From JANNSW01 sp031431235 (GTDB taxonomy: Bacteria; Pseudomonadota; Alphaproteobacteria; Rhizobiales; Hyphomicrobiaceae): 22,722 nucleotides of DNA. The stretch's first letter is position 1, and the number at the start of each line of letters is the position of its first letter. A program made the position numbers and the translations under genes. This document shows positions 14,533 to 21,924 of this stretch, piece by piece. The notes under the pieces are model-generated. The model was given only the letters and a program-made list of their open reading frames with translations, had not been told where the DNA came from and did no database searches. The DNA is taken from assembly GCA_031431235.1 (NCBI GenBank), contig JANPDA010000465.1, positions 1-22,722 of the forward strand. The letters run 5' to 3'.

Positions 14533-15864
14533 TCAACTCCCTTGCTGGCTGCCGACGGGCTCGAGTCGCTCCGATTTGGACAGCGCCCGCTCGCAGACAT
14601 CGGCGTCGCCGAGCGAGTAGGCGCTCAGGTAGATCTCCTCGATGCCTGACTGGGGATTCGCCTTCAGAAACTCGACCGCGCGGGCGATCAGCTTCGGGGC
14701 CACGGCAGCCACCTCGAAGCCGCCCTGGCCGGTGCCGATCATCGGGATCAGCACGCTGCGATAGCGGCTGCCGCCGAGCAAAGTTCGTCGACCTCGGGTA
14801 TCGATCGTGGCGAGCACCTTGTCGATGCACAATTCGAGCGTCTCGATCGAGGTTTTCAGGCCCTCGCCGATCTCGCCTTCGACGGCCGCCACATGGAACA
14901 GCCGCTTCACCTTGTGCGTGCTGGCCAGCATGCCCGACGTCGTCTCGATCACGGTGCCGAGCGCGGCGAAGCTGCGACCGTTCATCTCCTTCCTGAGCGC
15001 GTCCGCGATGGTGTCCTGCTTGATGCGTTTGGTCTTGGGGAAGCGCTCGGCACCATTCGCGCGGATGGCGGCTGAGACCGAGCGGCCGAAGAACCGGTCC
15101 ATGATCATGTCGGAATTCTCGGAGTTGACCCAGACATCCACGTCCTTGACGGCGAGGATGCTGCCGGTGCGATAGCCGACGATCTTGCTCGTGCCATTCA
15201 GTCGATACTGTATCTTCTTCGAGGTGCTCTCGTCGGCCTCGGCCATCCGCCGCGACTCGCGCTCGCGCAGCCAGAGTGCGGCGATCAAGAGCTTCGGGTC
15301 CTCGATCTCCATGCTCGACAGACGGCGGAACAGCTCCTCGATCGGCATCTCGATGATGCGAATGTCCTCGCCACCGCTGCCATCGCCGCCGCCCGGCGCG
15401 GTCCGATCGACCTTTCTGACTTGCGCGTAGTAGAGAAAGATCCGCTCGGTGCTGCCCCCGGGCGAGGAGAAGAACGAGGCGATCCGCTCGGACTTGGTTG
15501 CCTGATAGCCGGTCTCCTCCATCGCCTCGCGCACGAGGCATTGCTCGGGCGTCTCGTCCTGCTTGATCATGCCGGCTGGAGTCTCGAGCAGCCAGCCGTC
15601 GCCAAGCCGTGGCTCCAGCTTCGAGCCACGGACCTCGTCGAGGGTCGGCAAGCGAAACTGATCGACAAGGATCACGACCCGTTTTTCAGGATCGTGCAGC
15701 AACGCGGCGACCGCATCACCCCGCTCGAACACGAGAAACTTTTGCGGCGCACCCATGCCGCCCTTCACCTGCTCGTAGGAGACCTCGACCTCGTCGACCT
15801 TGAAGAAGTTGTCGAGCAGCCGCTTGCGGCCATGGATCTGATACTTGCGGCGCGGTCCCAGCAT
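14533..15864 (-). CDS. NUDIX hydrolase - macro domain fusion protein
   Basis: This is a 443-residue soluble protein with two domains. Residues about 1-200 are a NUDIX hydrolase of the ADP-ribose pyrophosphatase/NudK type: the NUDIX box is complete (Gly98, Glu104, then R-E-A-M-E-E-T-G-Y at 112-120) and S-P-G-G-S-T-E-R-I (134-142) is characteristic of that subgroup. Residues about 225-425 look like a macro domain, the ADP-ribose-binding fold: G-S-I-L-A-V-K-D-V-D-V-W-V-N-S-E-N (234-250), F-H-V-A-A-V (323-328) and V-L-I-P-M-I-G-T-G-Q-G-G-F (371-383). Both halves thus point to ADP-ribose or a derivative as ligand. It is first in an operon with the membrane patatin. The ATG at 15864 is preceded by GGGGGAA five bases away. 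The macro assignment is somewhat less certain than the NUDIX one; the partnership with a lipase suggests a signal-processing role. Confidence 0.85.
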   Translation of the reverse strand: MLGPRRKYQIHGRKRLLDNFFKVDEVEVSYEQVKGGMGAPQKFLVFERGDAVAALLHDPEKRVVILVDQFRLPTLDEVRGSKLEPRLGDGWLLETPAGMIKQDETPEQCLVREAMEETGYQATKSERIASFFSSPGGSTERIFLYYAQVRKVDRTAPGGGDGSGGEDIRIIEMPIEELFRRLSSMEIEDPKLLIAALWLRERESRRMAEADESTSKKIQYRLNGTSKIVGYRTGSILAVKDVDVWVNSENSDMIMDRFFGRSVSAAIRANGAERFPKTKRIKQDTIADALRKEMNGRSFAALGTVIETTSGMLASTHKVKRLFHVAAVEGEIGEGLKTSIETLELCIDKVLATIDTRGRRTLLGGSRYRSVLIPMIGTGQGGFEVAAVAPKLIARAVEFLKANPQSGIEEIYLSAYSLGDADVCERALSKSERLEPVGSQQGS

Positions 15865-15943
15865 GCCCGTTCCCCCGAAACGCCAACGTCAATCTCGCCA
15901 TCGGTTCCCGCCCACACTCGCACGCCGACTGGCGGCCGACAAT

Positions 15944-15974
15944 CGGCGGTGAGCCGGCGGTTGCTTCACCGCCG
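15944..15974. promoter_or_regulatory. hairpin in divergent promoter region
   Basis: CGGCGGTGA (15944-15952) and TCACCGCCG (15966-15974) are perfect reverse complements with a 13-base loop, in the 163-bp gap between the divergent NUDIX-macro and ornithine-cyclodeaminase-family genes. A smaller stem (GCCGA/TCGGC) abuts it at about 15935-15947. The position suits an operator or a leader structure; nothing more can be shown. Confidence 0.35.
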
Positions 15975-16027
15975 CATCCATGGATCAATGCAGGTAGAGT
16001 GCATGCTCGAAAATCCAGGCCCGCCCC

Positions 16028-17020
16028 ATGACACATGCCATACCGCTCGCCACACCGACTGTCGTCGATGCCGCGACCACGCATCGCCTGCTCGACTTTC
16101 CCTATCTCGTCGAGGCGCTGCATCGGGAGCACCAGAAGGGGGTCGATCAGCTCCAGGAGACGATCCTCGAGCAGGGGGGAGCCAGCGGGAACGCTTTTCT
16201 GCTGCTGCCGGCGTGGCGGCATGGCGACGCCATCGGGGTGAAGCTGGTGACCTCGTTTCCCGGCAATCTCGCGGGCAGCGACGGATTGCCCTCGGTGCAG
16301 GGGAGCTACGTGCTGTTCGATGGCCGCAACGGCTCGGTCAGGGCCGTGATCGATGGCGCGGCGCTGACACTCAGGAAGACCGCGGCCGATTCCGCCGTGG
16401 CTGCCAGGATCCTCGCGCGTGAGGATGCGCGCACCATGCTGATGGTCGGGGCCGGAGCGCTGGCGCCGTTCGTGATCGAGGCGATGCGGGCGGTGCGGCC
16501 TTCAATCGGGCGCATCCTGGTCTGGAATCGGACCGCATCGAGGGCCGACACGCTGGTTGCACAATTGCGCCAGCAGGGCGTGGCGGCCGAGGTCGCCGGC
16601 GACCTCGAGGCCGGGGTGAGGCAGGCCGACCTGATTTCTTGCGCGACCATGTCGGACCGTCCGCTGGTGCTGGGTGCGTGGTTGCAACCGGGCACCCATC
16701 TCGACCTGATCGGCGGGTGGTCGCTCGAAATGCGCGAGTGCGACGAGGAGGCGGTGAAGCGGTCGCTCGTCTATTACGGCAAGCCGGCCGCACTCGATCG
16801 CTCCGGCGATCTCGCCCTGCCACTGATGTCGGGCGCGGTGCCTGCAAGCCATATGATCGGCATGATCGAGGCACTCTGCCGCGGTTGCCATCCCGGCAGG
16901 CAGTCGCCCGACGAGATCACGCTCTACAAGAACATCGGCGGCGGACACCTCGATCTCTATACGGCGCTGGCGCTGATGGCGCGGCTTGCGACCGCTGGCT
17001 CGGCGCCGACCATCTCATAA
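16028..17020 (+). CDS. ornithine cyclodeaminase / mu-crystallin family protein
   Basis: This is a 330-residue NAD(P)-dependent cytosolic protein of the OCD/mu-crystallin family, whose members include ornithine cyclodeaminase, alanine dehydrogenase and pyrroline-2-carboxylate reductase. Visible features are I-G-V-K-L-V-T-S-F-P-G-N (69-80, with the conserved Lys72), G-S-Y-V-L-F-D (92-98), D-G-A-A-L-T-L-R-K-T-A-A (109-120, substrate-binding Arg116), the nucleotide-binding loop V-G-A-G-A-L-A-P-F (140-148), W-N-R-T at the end of the second Rossmann strand, D-L-I-S-C-A-T and L-I-G-G-W-S-L-E-M-R-E-C-D. The loss of the usual acidic residue after W-N-R leaves coenzyme choice open. The gene diverges from the NUDIX-macro operon and has only a weak ribosome binding site. 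The exact reaction cannot be assigned; an imine reductase is as likely as a cyclodeaminase. Confidence 0.88.
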   Translation: MTHAIPLATPTVVDAATTHRLLDFPYLVEALHREHQKGVDQLQETILEQGGASGNAFLLLPAWRHGDAIGVKLVTSFPGNLAGSDGLPSVQGSYVLFDGRNGSVRAVIDGAALTLRKTAADSAVAARILAREDARTMLMVGAGALAPFVIEAMRAVRPSIGRILVWNRTASRADTLVAQLRQQGVAAEVAGDLEAGVRQADLISCATMSDRPLVLGAWLQPGTHLDLIGGWSLEMRECDEEAVKRSLVYYGKPAALDRSGDLALPLMSGAVPASHMIGMIEALCRGCHPGRQSPDEITLYKNIGGGHLDLYTALALMARLATAGSAPTIS

Positions 17021-17351
17021 GTGTTTTCACCTGGCTCTGAGATTGCAATGCGATGCGTCCGGGCGGTCAAGCCACGGAAATTCCTGCTGATTTTCTGACC
17101 GGCCGCAGCCGGATTGCACTTGCAACATTAACCAATTCTACATCTTTCGTCAATTATGCCGACGCATCTGCCGCATATAGGCGTCGATCGTTGGCCAAGC
17201 AGGGAAATTTGCCGTGGGTCGCGACGATCGCACCGGGAGCTGAGGCGGAACAGCGCAGCTGCGCGCCTTACCGTCACCAGAATGAGAGTTGCACAAGTCT
17301 TGCAGGGCGGCAGCCAGTTTGTTGGTTCTGCGATAGCGAGGGTGTGTGGTC
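17021..17351. other. 331-bp gap upstream of the sugar-transferase gene
   Basis: No gene is recognised. The stretch from about 17112 to 17160 is clearly more AT-rich than the surroundings and probably holds the promoter annotated at 17128-17157. The rest shows no repeat or terminator with a T-run. Confidence 0.5.
17128..17157 (+). promoter_or_regulatory. possible promoter for the sugar-transferase gene
   Basis: TTAACC (17128-17133) and AATTAT (17152-17157) are spaced by 18 bases in an AT-rich island, each matching the sigma-70 consensus at 4/6 positions. This would give a leader of nearly 190 bases before the ATG at 17352. Other hexamer pairs in the same island (TTGCAC, TTGCAA) are weaker. 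Confidence 0.25.
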
Positions 17352-18785
17352 ATGAGTAGCACGACTGCCGTCAAGCCAGGCTTCAGTCAGTCGGTCACGC
17401 TGTTCGATCTGGGGCGGCGGGCCGTGACCTGGCGTCAAACGGCTCCGCTGTTGGCGGCGCTCGATGCCGTGTTGATCGTCGCCACCTCCACCATCAGCGG
17501 CTTGTTCTACGCCGAGGCGTTCTACGACGGTCGCAGCCCCGTGCTGGAGCATGCGCAGCTCGGGCTCTTTGTTGCGGCACTGTTTCTGGTCGTGGCCGTA
17601 ATCCGGGGCGGGTACGACTATGTCGCCTACACGGGGCAGAATTGGTTCTCGGGCAAGGTGCTCGCCTCGTGGAACATCGCCTTCGGTTTGCTGGCCCTGA
17701 TGCTGTTCATGATGAAGGCCGGGTCGGACGCCTCGCGGGGGGCGGTGATCCTGTTCTACCTCACCGGTCTTGGTGTGCTGCTGGCGGCGAGGCACACACT
17801 GGCCGGCGCCGTGTCCAGCGCGAGCCGCTTGGGCAAGCTGGCGGCACGGCGCCTTTTCATTGTCGGGCATGAGGCCGACCTGACGGCGTTCGCCCACCGG
17901 TTTCAGCCCTGGACCGGCGGGTTCTCGGTCGCGGGCTGGGCCAGCATCGGCAGCGACGAGGACGGCATCAAGCAGGCGGTCGAATTCGCACGGGCGGCCA
18001 AGCCCGACGACATCCTGCTGGTCGTTCCCTGGGCGGAGGAGGCGCGTCTTTCCCAGCTCGTCGACGCTTTCAAGGTCGTGCCTGCAGCGATCCAGATCGA
18101 TGCGCCAGTCCTGTTCGATCGCTACGAGCGCGTCACGCTCTCCCATGCCGGCAGGATGCGCGGAGTGGTGGTAACGCCGGCGCCGCTCACGCCGTTCGAC
18201 CGGGTGGCCAAGCGTGCGCTCGACCTGGTGCTGGCCGGGATGGCACTGATCGTGCTCGCACCGTTTTTTGCCGCTGTCGCCATCTTGATCAAGTGGGACA
18301 GCAAGGGCCCCGTCTTCTTCCGCCAGCGCCGGCACGGCTTCAATCAGGGCGAGTTCCAGATCTACAAATTCCGCACGATGACCGTGACGGAGGATGGCGC
18401 GAAGGTGATCCAGGCCAAACGGGGCGATGCCCGCGTGACCGGAGTCGGACGCTTCCTCAGACGCACGAGCATCGACGAGCTGCCGCAACTCCTCAATGTG
18501 CTGCTGGGGCAAATGTCGATCGTGGGTCCGCGGCCCCATGCGATTGCGCACAACCAGGAGTTCGTGGACAGGATCGCCCTCTATGCCCGCCGGCACAACG
18601 TGAAGCCAGGCATCACCGGCTGGGCGCAAGTGCACGGCCTGCGCGGCGAGACTGATACCGAGGACAAGATGCGTGCCCGCGTTGCGCACGACCTCTATTA
18701 TCTCGACAACTGGTGCCTCGTGCTCGATATCCGCATCATCCTGATGACGGTGTCGGCGCTGGTGAAGCATCGGGACGTCTACTGA
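17352..18785 (+). CDS. polyprenyl-phosphate glycosylphosphotransferase (exopolysaccharide initiation)
   Basis: This is a 477-residue inner-membrane protein that transfers a sugar-1-phosphate from a nucleotide sugar to undecaprenyl phosphate, the first step in building exopolysaccharide repeat units (WcaJ/ExoY type). The N-terminal half has about four membrane spans followed by a CoA-binding-like cytosolic region (R-R-L-F-I-V-G-H-E, then D-D-I-L-L-V-V-P-W). The C-terminal bacterial sugar-transferase domain starts near residue 286: K-R-A-L-D-L-V-L-A-G, then G-P-V-F-F-R-Q-R-R-H-G, I-Y-K-F-R-T-M, R-R-T-S-I-D-E-L-P-Q-L-L-N-V-L, S-I-V-G-P-R-P and G-I-T-G-W-A-Q-V-H-G-L-R-G-E. ATG 17352 is preferred over a GTG two codons earlier because GAGGG lies nine bases upstream. 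No other polysaccharide genes are nearby, so it may act with a distant cluster. The sugar is unknown. Confidence 0.95.
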   Translation: MSSTTAVKPGFSQSVTLFDLGRRAVTWRQTAPLLAALDAVLIVATSTISGLFYAEAFYDGRSPVLEHAQLGLFVAALFLVVAVIRGGYDYVAYTGQNWFSGKVLASWNIAFGLLALMLFMMKAGSDASRGAVILFYLTGLGVLLAARHTLAGAVSSASRLGKLAARRLFIVGHEADLTAFAHRFQPWTGGFSVAGWASIGSDEDGIKQAVEFARAAKPDDILLVVPWAEEARLSQLVDAFKVVPAAIQIDAPVLFDRYERVTLSHAGRMRGVVVTPAPLTPFDRVAKRALDLVLAGMALIVLAPFFAAVAILIKWDSKGPVFFRQRRHGFNQGEFQIYKFRTMTVTEDGAKVIQAKRGDARVTGVGRFLRRTSIDELPQLLNVLLGQMSIVGPRPHAIAHNQEFVDRIALYARRHNVKPGITGWAQVHGLRGETDTEDKMRARVAHDLYYLDNWCLVLDIRIILMTVSALVKHRDVY

Positions 18786-18910
18786 CGCTGCTGCTGCCGG
18801 GCGTGGCATTCACGACCGGCACACGCACACTTGAAGCGGCGACCTGCATCTTTGAACGGGCTCGTTACCATACTCCGGTAGGTTGCACTGCAACGACGGA
18901 GAGAGCGATC

Positions 18911-19075
18911 ATGTGGTGCAGGGACAAGCTATTGGCCGCCATCGGCTACGGGTTGATGGGTGCGGGCGTTGCAGTGATGCTGTTTGGTGCCTGGACCTTG
19001 CTCGATGCGCCGCGGGATCATGTGGGCGCGGCCATTGCGCGGCCTGCCAGCGGTGTGGAGCTCGTGCAGGGCTGA
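18911..19075 (+). CDS. 54-aa membrane protein, unknown function
   Basis: This is a short ORF starting M-W-C-R-D-K with one hydrophobic helix (about residues 8-31, L-L-A-A-I-G-Y-G-L-M-G-A-G-V-A-V-M-L-F-G-A-W) and a short polar tail. The start is well supported by GGAGAG (18898-18903) with seven-base spacing. A longer upstream frame exists but lacks a ribosome site. I do not recognise the family. It stands alone after the sugar-transferase gene and its product is expected in the inner membrane with a short tail. Confidence 0.55.
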   Translation: MWCRDKLLAAIGYGLMGAGVAVMLFGAWTLLDAPRDHVGAAIARPASGVELVQG

Positions 19076-19112
19076 TCGCCCGGGTGGGCTGGCGCCAATG
19101 TCATACCTGCTT

Positions 19113-19150
19113 GCACAATGACTGACCGATAGGTCGGTCAGTCATTGTGC
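19113..19150. promoter_or_regulatory. 38-bp near-perfect palindrome (hairpin or TetR-type operator)
   Basis: GCACAATGACTGACCGA (19113-19129) and TCGGTCAGTCATTGTGC (19134-19150) are perfect 17-base reverse complements around TAGG. It lies between the convergent small membrane gene and the ChaN-like gene. There is no T-run on either side, so it is not a standard intrinsic terminator, although a bidirectional stop of that kind is possible. The inner TGACCGA-N4-TCGGTCA resembles TetR-family operators, but no TetR gene is present and no gene starts nearby. Confidence 0.6.
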
Positions 19151-19228
19151 GTCCGGCGCTCGCGCCGGCGGCCCTTGGCCGCTGAGCCTGCGATGCGAAT
19201 GAAGAGTCATGATTTGTGCAGGCTGGTA

Positions 19229-20221
19229 TCAGCCGCCACCCATCTGCTTCTTCATCTCCACGCACGGGTCGGGCCGCTCCGTCCGCGGCGTGAACACGAT
19301 CCAGTCGACGGCTGGTTTGCCTTCGGGGTCTCGTGGCACGTAGTGCTCGGGATCCGTATGCCCTTCCTCCACCTCCAAGATCAGGACGGACACGATTTTC
19401 CGAGCCGGTTCGCGCTCGCGAAGGTGGAGGGGAACTCCCCGATCCGTCCGCACATGGCCGTTGCCGGCGATGAGCACGACCGTTCCACGACCGTGGCGCG
19501 CCGAGATCATGGCGTCGGCGAGATGGGCATCGCGGTAGCGCTGAGCAATCACCATGCCGCCGAAGGCAGCCTCGGGCAGCAGGCCGCAATGGCTCGCCGC
19601 GATCTCCTCGGCCAGCGCGCTTCTGAGCGCCGGATCGAACGGGTCGTCGAGCCTCAGCCGTGAGCGCTCTTCGGCTTGCAGCATCGACTTGCCACCGCGC
19701 GCGATCGCCCGCACCTTGCCGCGCGGAGCGTCGCCCGCAATGAGCTCGAAGTGGTGCTCGATGGCGGCAGCAAAGAGTGGGGCGTAGATCGCGGCGGGCG
19801 GCCAGCCGCTGCTGTCCCAGTCGAGAGCGCGCAGCAATGGGCCCGCTCCGCCAGCAGGGGCGTGTTGGAAGGCTTCGAGCGTGGCTTGCTGATCGGTCCG
19901 GATTTGCTCGAATACGATCGCTGCACGGTCAGCGCCTTCCGCTTGGCTGCAACCACCGTCCAAGAGCCTTGCCTGCAGCAGATGGTGATCGGGATTGTCG
20001 TGGACCTCGCCCAGCAGCAGGAAAGCGGGACAGCCCGATCCGGTCAGTCGAAAGTCAGTGGGTGTCAATCCTCGCTCTGCCGACCAGACGCGGCCGACCA
20101 GCTCATGATCGCGCAACAATGGCGAGCGCCAACCGCCCTCGGGGACGTTGGCGCCGCCCGCCAGCGCTGGCCGGGTCAGAGCCGTCAAGAGCAGCAAGCC
20201 CCCGACCAGCACCCGGCGCAT
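19229..20221 (-). CDS. exported ChaN-domain protein
   Basis: This is a 330-residue protein with an N-terminal signal peptide (M-R-R-V-L-V-G-G-L-L-L-L-T-A-L, cleavage likely after the A-L-A at 19-21). The mature part carries the ChaN/DUF399 hallmark L-L-G-E-V-H-D-N-P-D-H-H (69-80), then A-I-V-F-E-Q-I, a G-G-M-V-I-A-Q-R-Y-R-D segment and T-V-V-L-I-A-G-N-G-H-V-R-T-D-R-G-V-P. ChaN of Campylobacter is an iron-regulated haem-binding lipoprotein; here no lipobox Cys is seen, so a soluble periplasmic protein is more likely. Its ATG shares one base with the carA stop (TGATG), implying translational coupling to carA, an unexpected partner. A possible haem or metal-linked role is inference from the family. 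Confidence 0.85.
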   Translation of the reverse strand: MRRVLVGGLLLLTALTRPALAGGANVPEGGWRSPLLRDHELVGRVWSAERGLTPTDFRLTGSGCPAFLLLGEVHDNPDHHLLQARLLDGGCSQAEGADRAAIVFEQIRTDQQATLEAFQHAPAGGAGPLLRALDWDSSGWPPAAIYAPLFAAAIEHHFELIAGDAPRGKVRAIARGGKSMLQAEERSRLRLDDPFDPALRSALAEEIAASHCGLLPEAAFGGMVIAQRYRDAHLADAMISARHGRGTVVLIAGNGHVRTDRGVPLHLREREPARKIVSVLILEVEEGHTDPEHYVPRDPEGKPAVDWIVFTPRTERPDPCVEMKKQMGGG

Positions 20222-21456
20222 CAATCCCGCTCCGGCCGGGGCGCGTCGCCTTTGCGCTCGCGCATCAGATTGACGAAGCGGCGGAACAGGTAGTGGCTGT
20301 CCTCGGGGCCGGGCGAGGCTTCCGGATGGTACTGCACCGAGAACACCGGTTTGCCCTGCAGGCGCAGGCCGCAATTGCTGCCGTCGAACAGCGAGACGTG
20401 GGTTTCCTCGACGCCAGCCGGCAAGGAGTCGCGATCGACGGCAAAACCGTGATTCATCGACGTGATCTCGACCTTGCCGGTGGTGTGGTCCTTGACCGGA
20501 TGATTGGCGCCGTGGTGGCCCTGGTGCATCTTGCTGGTGCGTCCGCCCAAAGCGAGGCCCAGCATCTGGTGGCCGAGGCAGATGCCGAACACCGGCAAGC
20601 CAGAGCCCACGAGGGTGCGGATCTCGGGTACGGCATAGCGGCCGGTTGCGGAGGGGTCGCCGGGACCATTGGAGAGGAAGATGCCGTCGGGTTTACGGGC
20701 GAGGATATCGCTCGCGGTCGCCGTCGCCGGCACCACCGTCACGCGGCATCCGGCGGCGACGAGGCAACGCAGGATATTGCGCTTCAAGCCATAGTCGATC
20801 GCGATCACATGATGGTCGCCCGGCGCGCCCTTGCCGTAGCCTTCGCCCCAGACCCAGGTAGATTCGTTCCAGGTGTAGCTCTGGCCGGCGGTCACCTCCG
20901 GCACCAGATCCATGCCATCGAGGCCCGGCCACGCCTTGGCCTCGCGCTTCAGGGCATCGAGGTCGAGCTTGCCTGACGGCTCGTGCACGATGACCGCGTT
21001 GGGCATGCCGTTCTCGCGGATGCGGGCGGCGAGTGCCCGCGTGTCGACGCCTGTGATCGCGACGATGCCGCGCGCCTTCAGCCAGTGGTCGAGCGTCTCG
21101 CCAGCCCGGTAGTTGGAGGGCGCCGTCACGGCGGCCCGGAGCACTGCGCCGCGGACGCCGCGGGATGCGAGGTTGGAGGTCTCCAGGTCCTCCTCGTTGG
21201 TCCCCACATTGCCGATGTGGGGAAAAGTGAAGGTGATGATCTGGCCGGCATAGGAGGGGTCGGTCAGGATCTCCTGATAGCCGGTGATCGCGGTGTTGAA
21301 GCAGACCTCGCCGACGGCGGTGCCGGGCGCGCCTAGGCCTTCGCCAAGAATGACCGTGCCGTCGGCGAGCACGAGTGCAGCCGTGGCAGGCCGCTCGGCC
21401 CAGGCTGTGGGGGCTGGCGGGCTCGTGGATTTCTTGCGGGTCATTCTCGGTTCCAT
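20221..21456 (-). CDS. carA: carbamoyl-phosphate synthase small subunit
   Basis: This is a 411-residue glutaminase subunit that releases ammonia from glutamine and channels it to CarB for carbamoyl phosphate, used for arginine and pyrimidines. N-terminal family blocks are G-E-V-C-F-N-T-A-I-T-G-Y-Q-E-I-L-T-D-P-S-Y (49-69) and F-P-H-I-G-N-V-G (78-85). The class I amidotransferase half shows I-D-Y-G-L-K-R-N-I-L, L-S-N-G-P-G-D-P (261-268), F-G-I-C-L-G-H-Q (nucleophile Cys293) and Q-Y-H-P-E-A-S-P-G-P (His377, Glu379), so the catalytic triad is complete. The start is uncertain between codon 1 and Met5; the N-terminal ~20 residues are variable. carB is not adjacent; the next gene, ChaN-like, overlaps the stop. 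It is divergent from a small exported protein gene. Confidence 0.97.
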   Translation of the reverse strand: MEPRMTRKKSTSPPAPTAWAERPATAALVLADGTVILGEGLGAPGTAVGEVCFNTAITGYQEILTDPSYAGQIITFTFPHIGNVGTNEEDLETSNLASRGVRGAVLRAAVTAPSNYRAGETLDHWLKARGIVAITGVDTRALAARIRENGMPNAVIVHEPSGKLDLDALKREAKAWPGLDGMDLVPEVTAGQSYTWNESTWVWGEGYGKGAPGDHHVIAIDYGLKRNILRCLVAAGCRVTVVPATATASDILARKPDGIFLSNGPGDPSATGRYAVPEIRTLVGSGLPVFGICLGHQMLGLALGGRTSKMHQGHHGANHPVKDHTTGKVEITSMNHGFAVDRDSLPAGVEETHVSLFDGSNCGLRLQGKPVFSVQYHPEASPGPEDSHYLFRRFVNLMRERKGDAPRPERD

Positions 21457-21654
21457 CGCTATGCTGGCGGTTTAGGCGAGGCGGCTCTCCCGGTCAACGT
21501 GATGCCACACTTCCTTCAGCCTCCATTCAGGTGGGAAGGCGCATTGTGAGAGTGTCGGTTCATGAGGCAGGCTGCTTGAAGGCTGCCCTCTGGACGGCTA
21601 GGAGATGGGATCGACGCGGGGATTGGATTCGTCCGCCGACCGGGGAGACGTCAG

Positions 21655-21924
21655 ATGATCGTCCGCTGCTTGCTCGCGACTGCCGTTCTGGGAGCGTTGG
21701 CCATGCCCGTGCTGGCACAGGCGCCCGCCAATCAGGAAAGCTGCTTCTCGTTGATCGACAAGATCGCCAACGAGGCCGAGGAGAAGACCGTCGACAAAAA
21801 GGCCAGTCGCGAGATCGGCAGCCTGTTGCAGACACTTACGGCTAGCTGCAGCAGCAACGACATGGTGCTCGCCGGCAATGCGGTCAGCCAGTTGCGTAGC
21901 GCGATCGCCAAGCTGCCGAATTGA
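21655..21924 (+). CDS. small exported protein with two cysteines, unknown function
   Basis: This is an 89-residue protein. The N-terminus M-I-V-R-C-L-L-A-T-A-V-L-G-A-L-A-M-P-V-L-A-Q-A is a clear Sec signal peptide with cleavage likely after A-Q-A or V-L-A. The ~66-residue mature part is helical and charged, with two Cys (30 and 65) that could pair in the periplasm. The start is supported by GGGGAG (21642-21647), seven bases upstream. No family is recognised. It diverges from carA across about 200 bp. Confidence 0.7.
   Translation: MIVRCLLATAVLGALAMPVLAQAPANQESCFSLIDKIANEAEEKTVDKKASREIGSLLQTLTASCSSNDMVLAGNAVSQLRSAIAKLPN

Noticed and set aside
12280..15864. CBASS operon
   Set aside because: A patatin effector is present, but no CD-NTase/cyclase, E1/E2 or HORMA-like gene lies nearby, so the known CBASS definition is not met.
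17274..18809. 511-codon open frame on the minus strand
   Set aside because: Antisense to the clearly recognised sugar-transferase gene; long open frames on the opposite strand are expected at this GC content.
19777..20976. 399-codon plus-strand open frame
   Set aside because: Antisense across parts of both the ChaN-like gene and carA, both with solid motifs.
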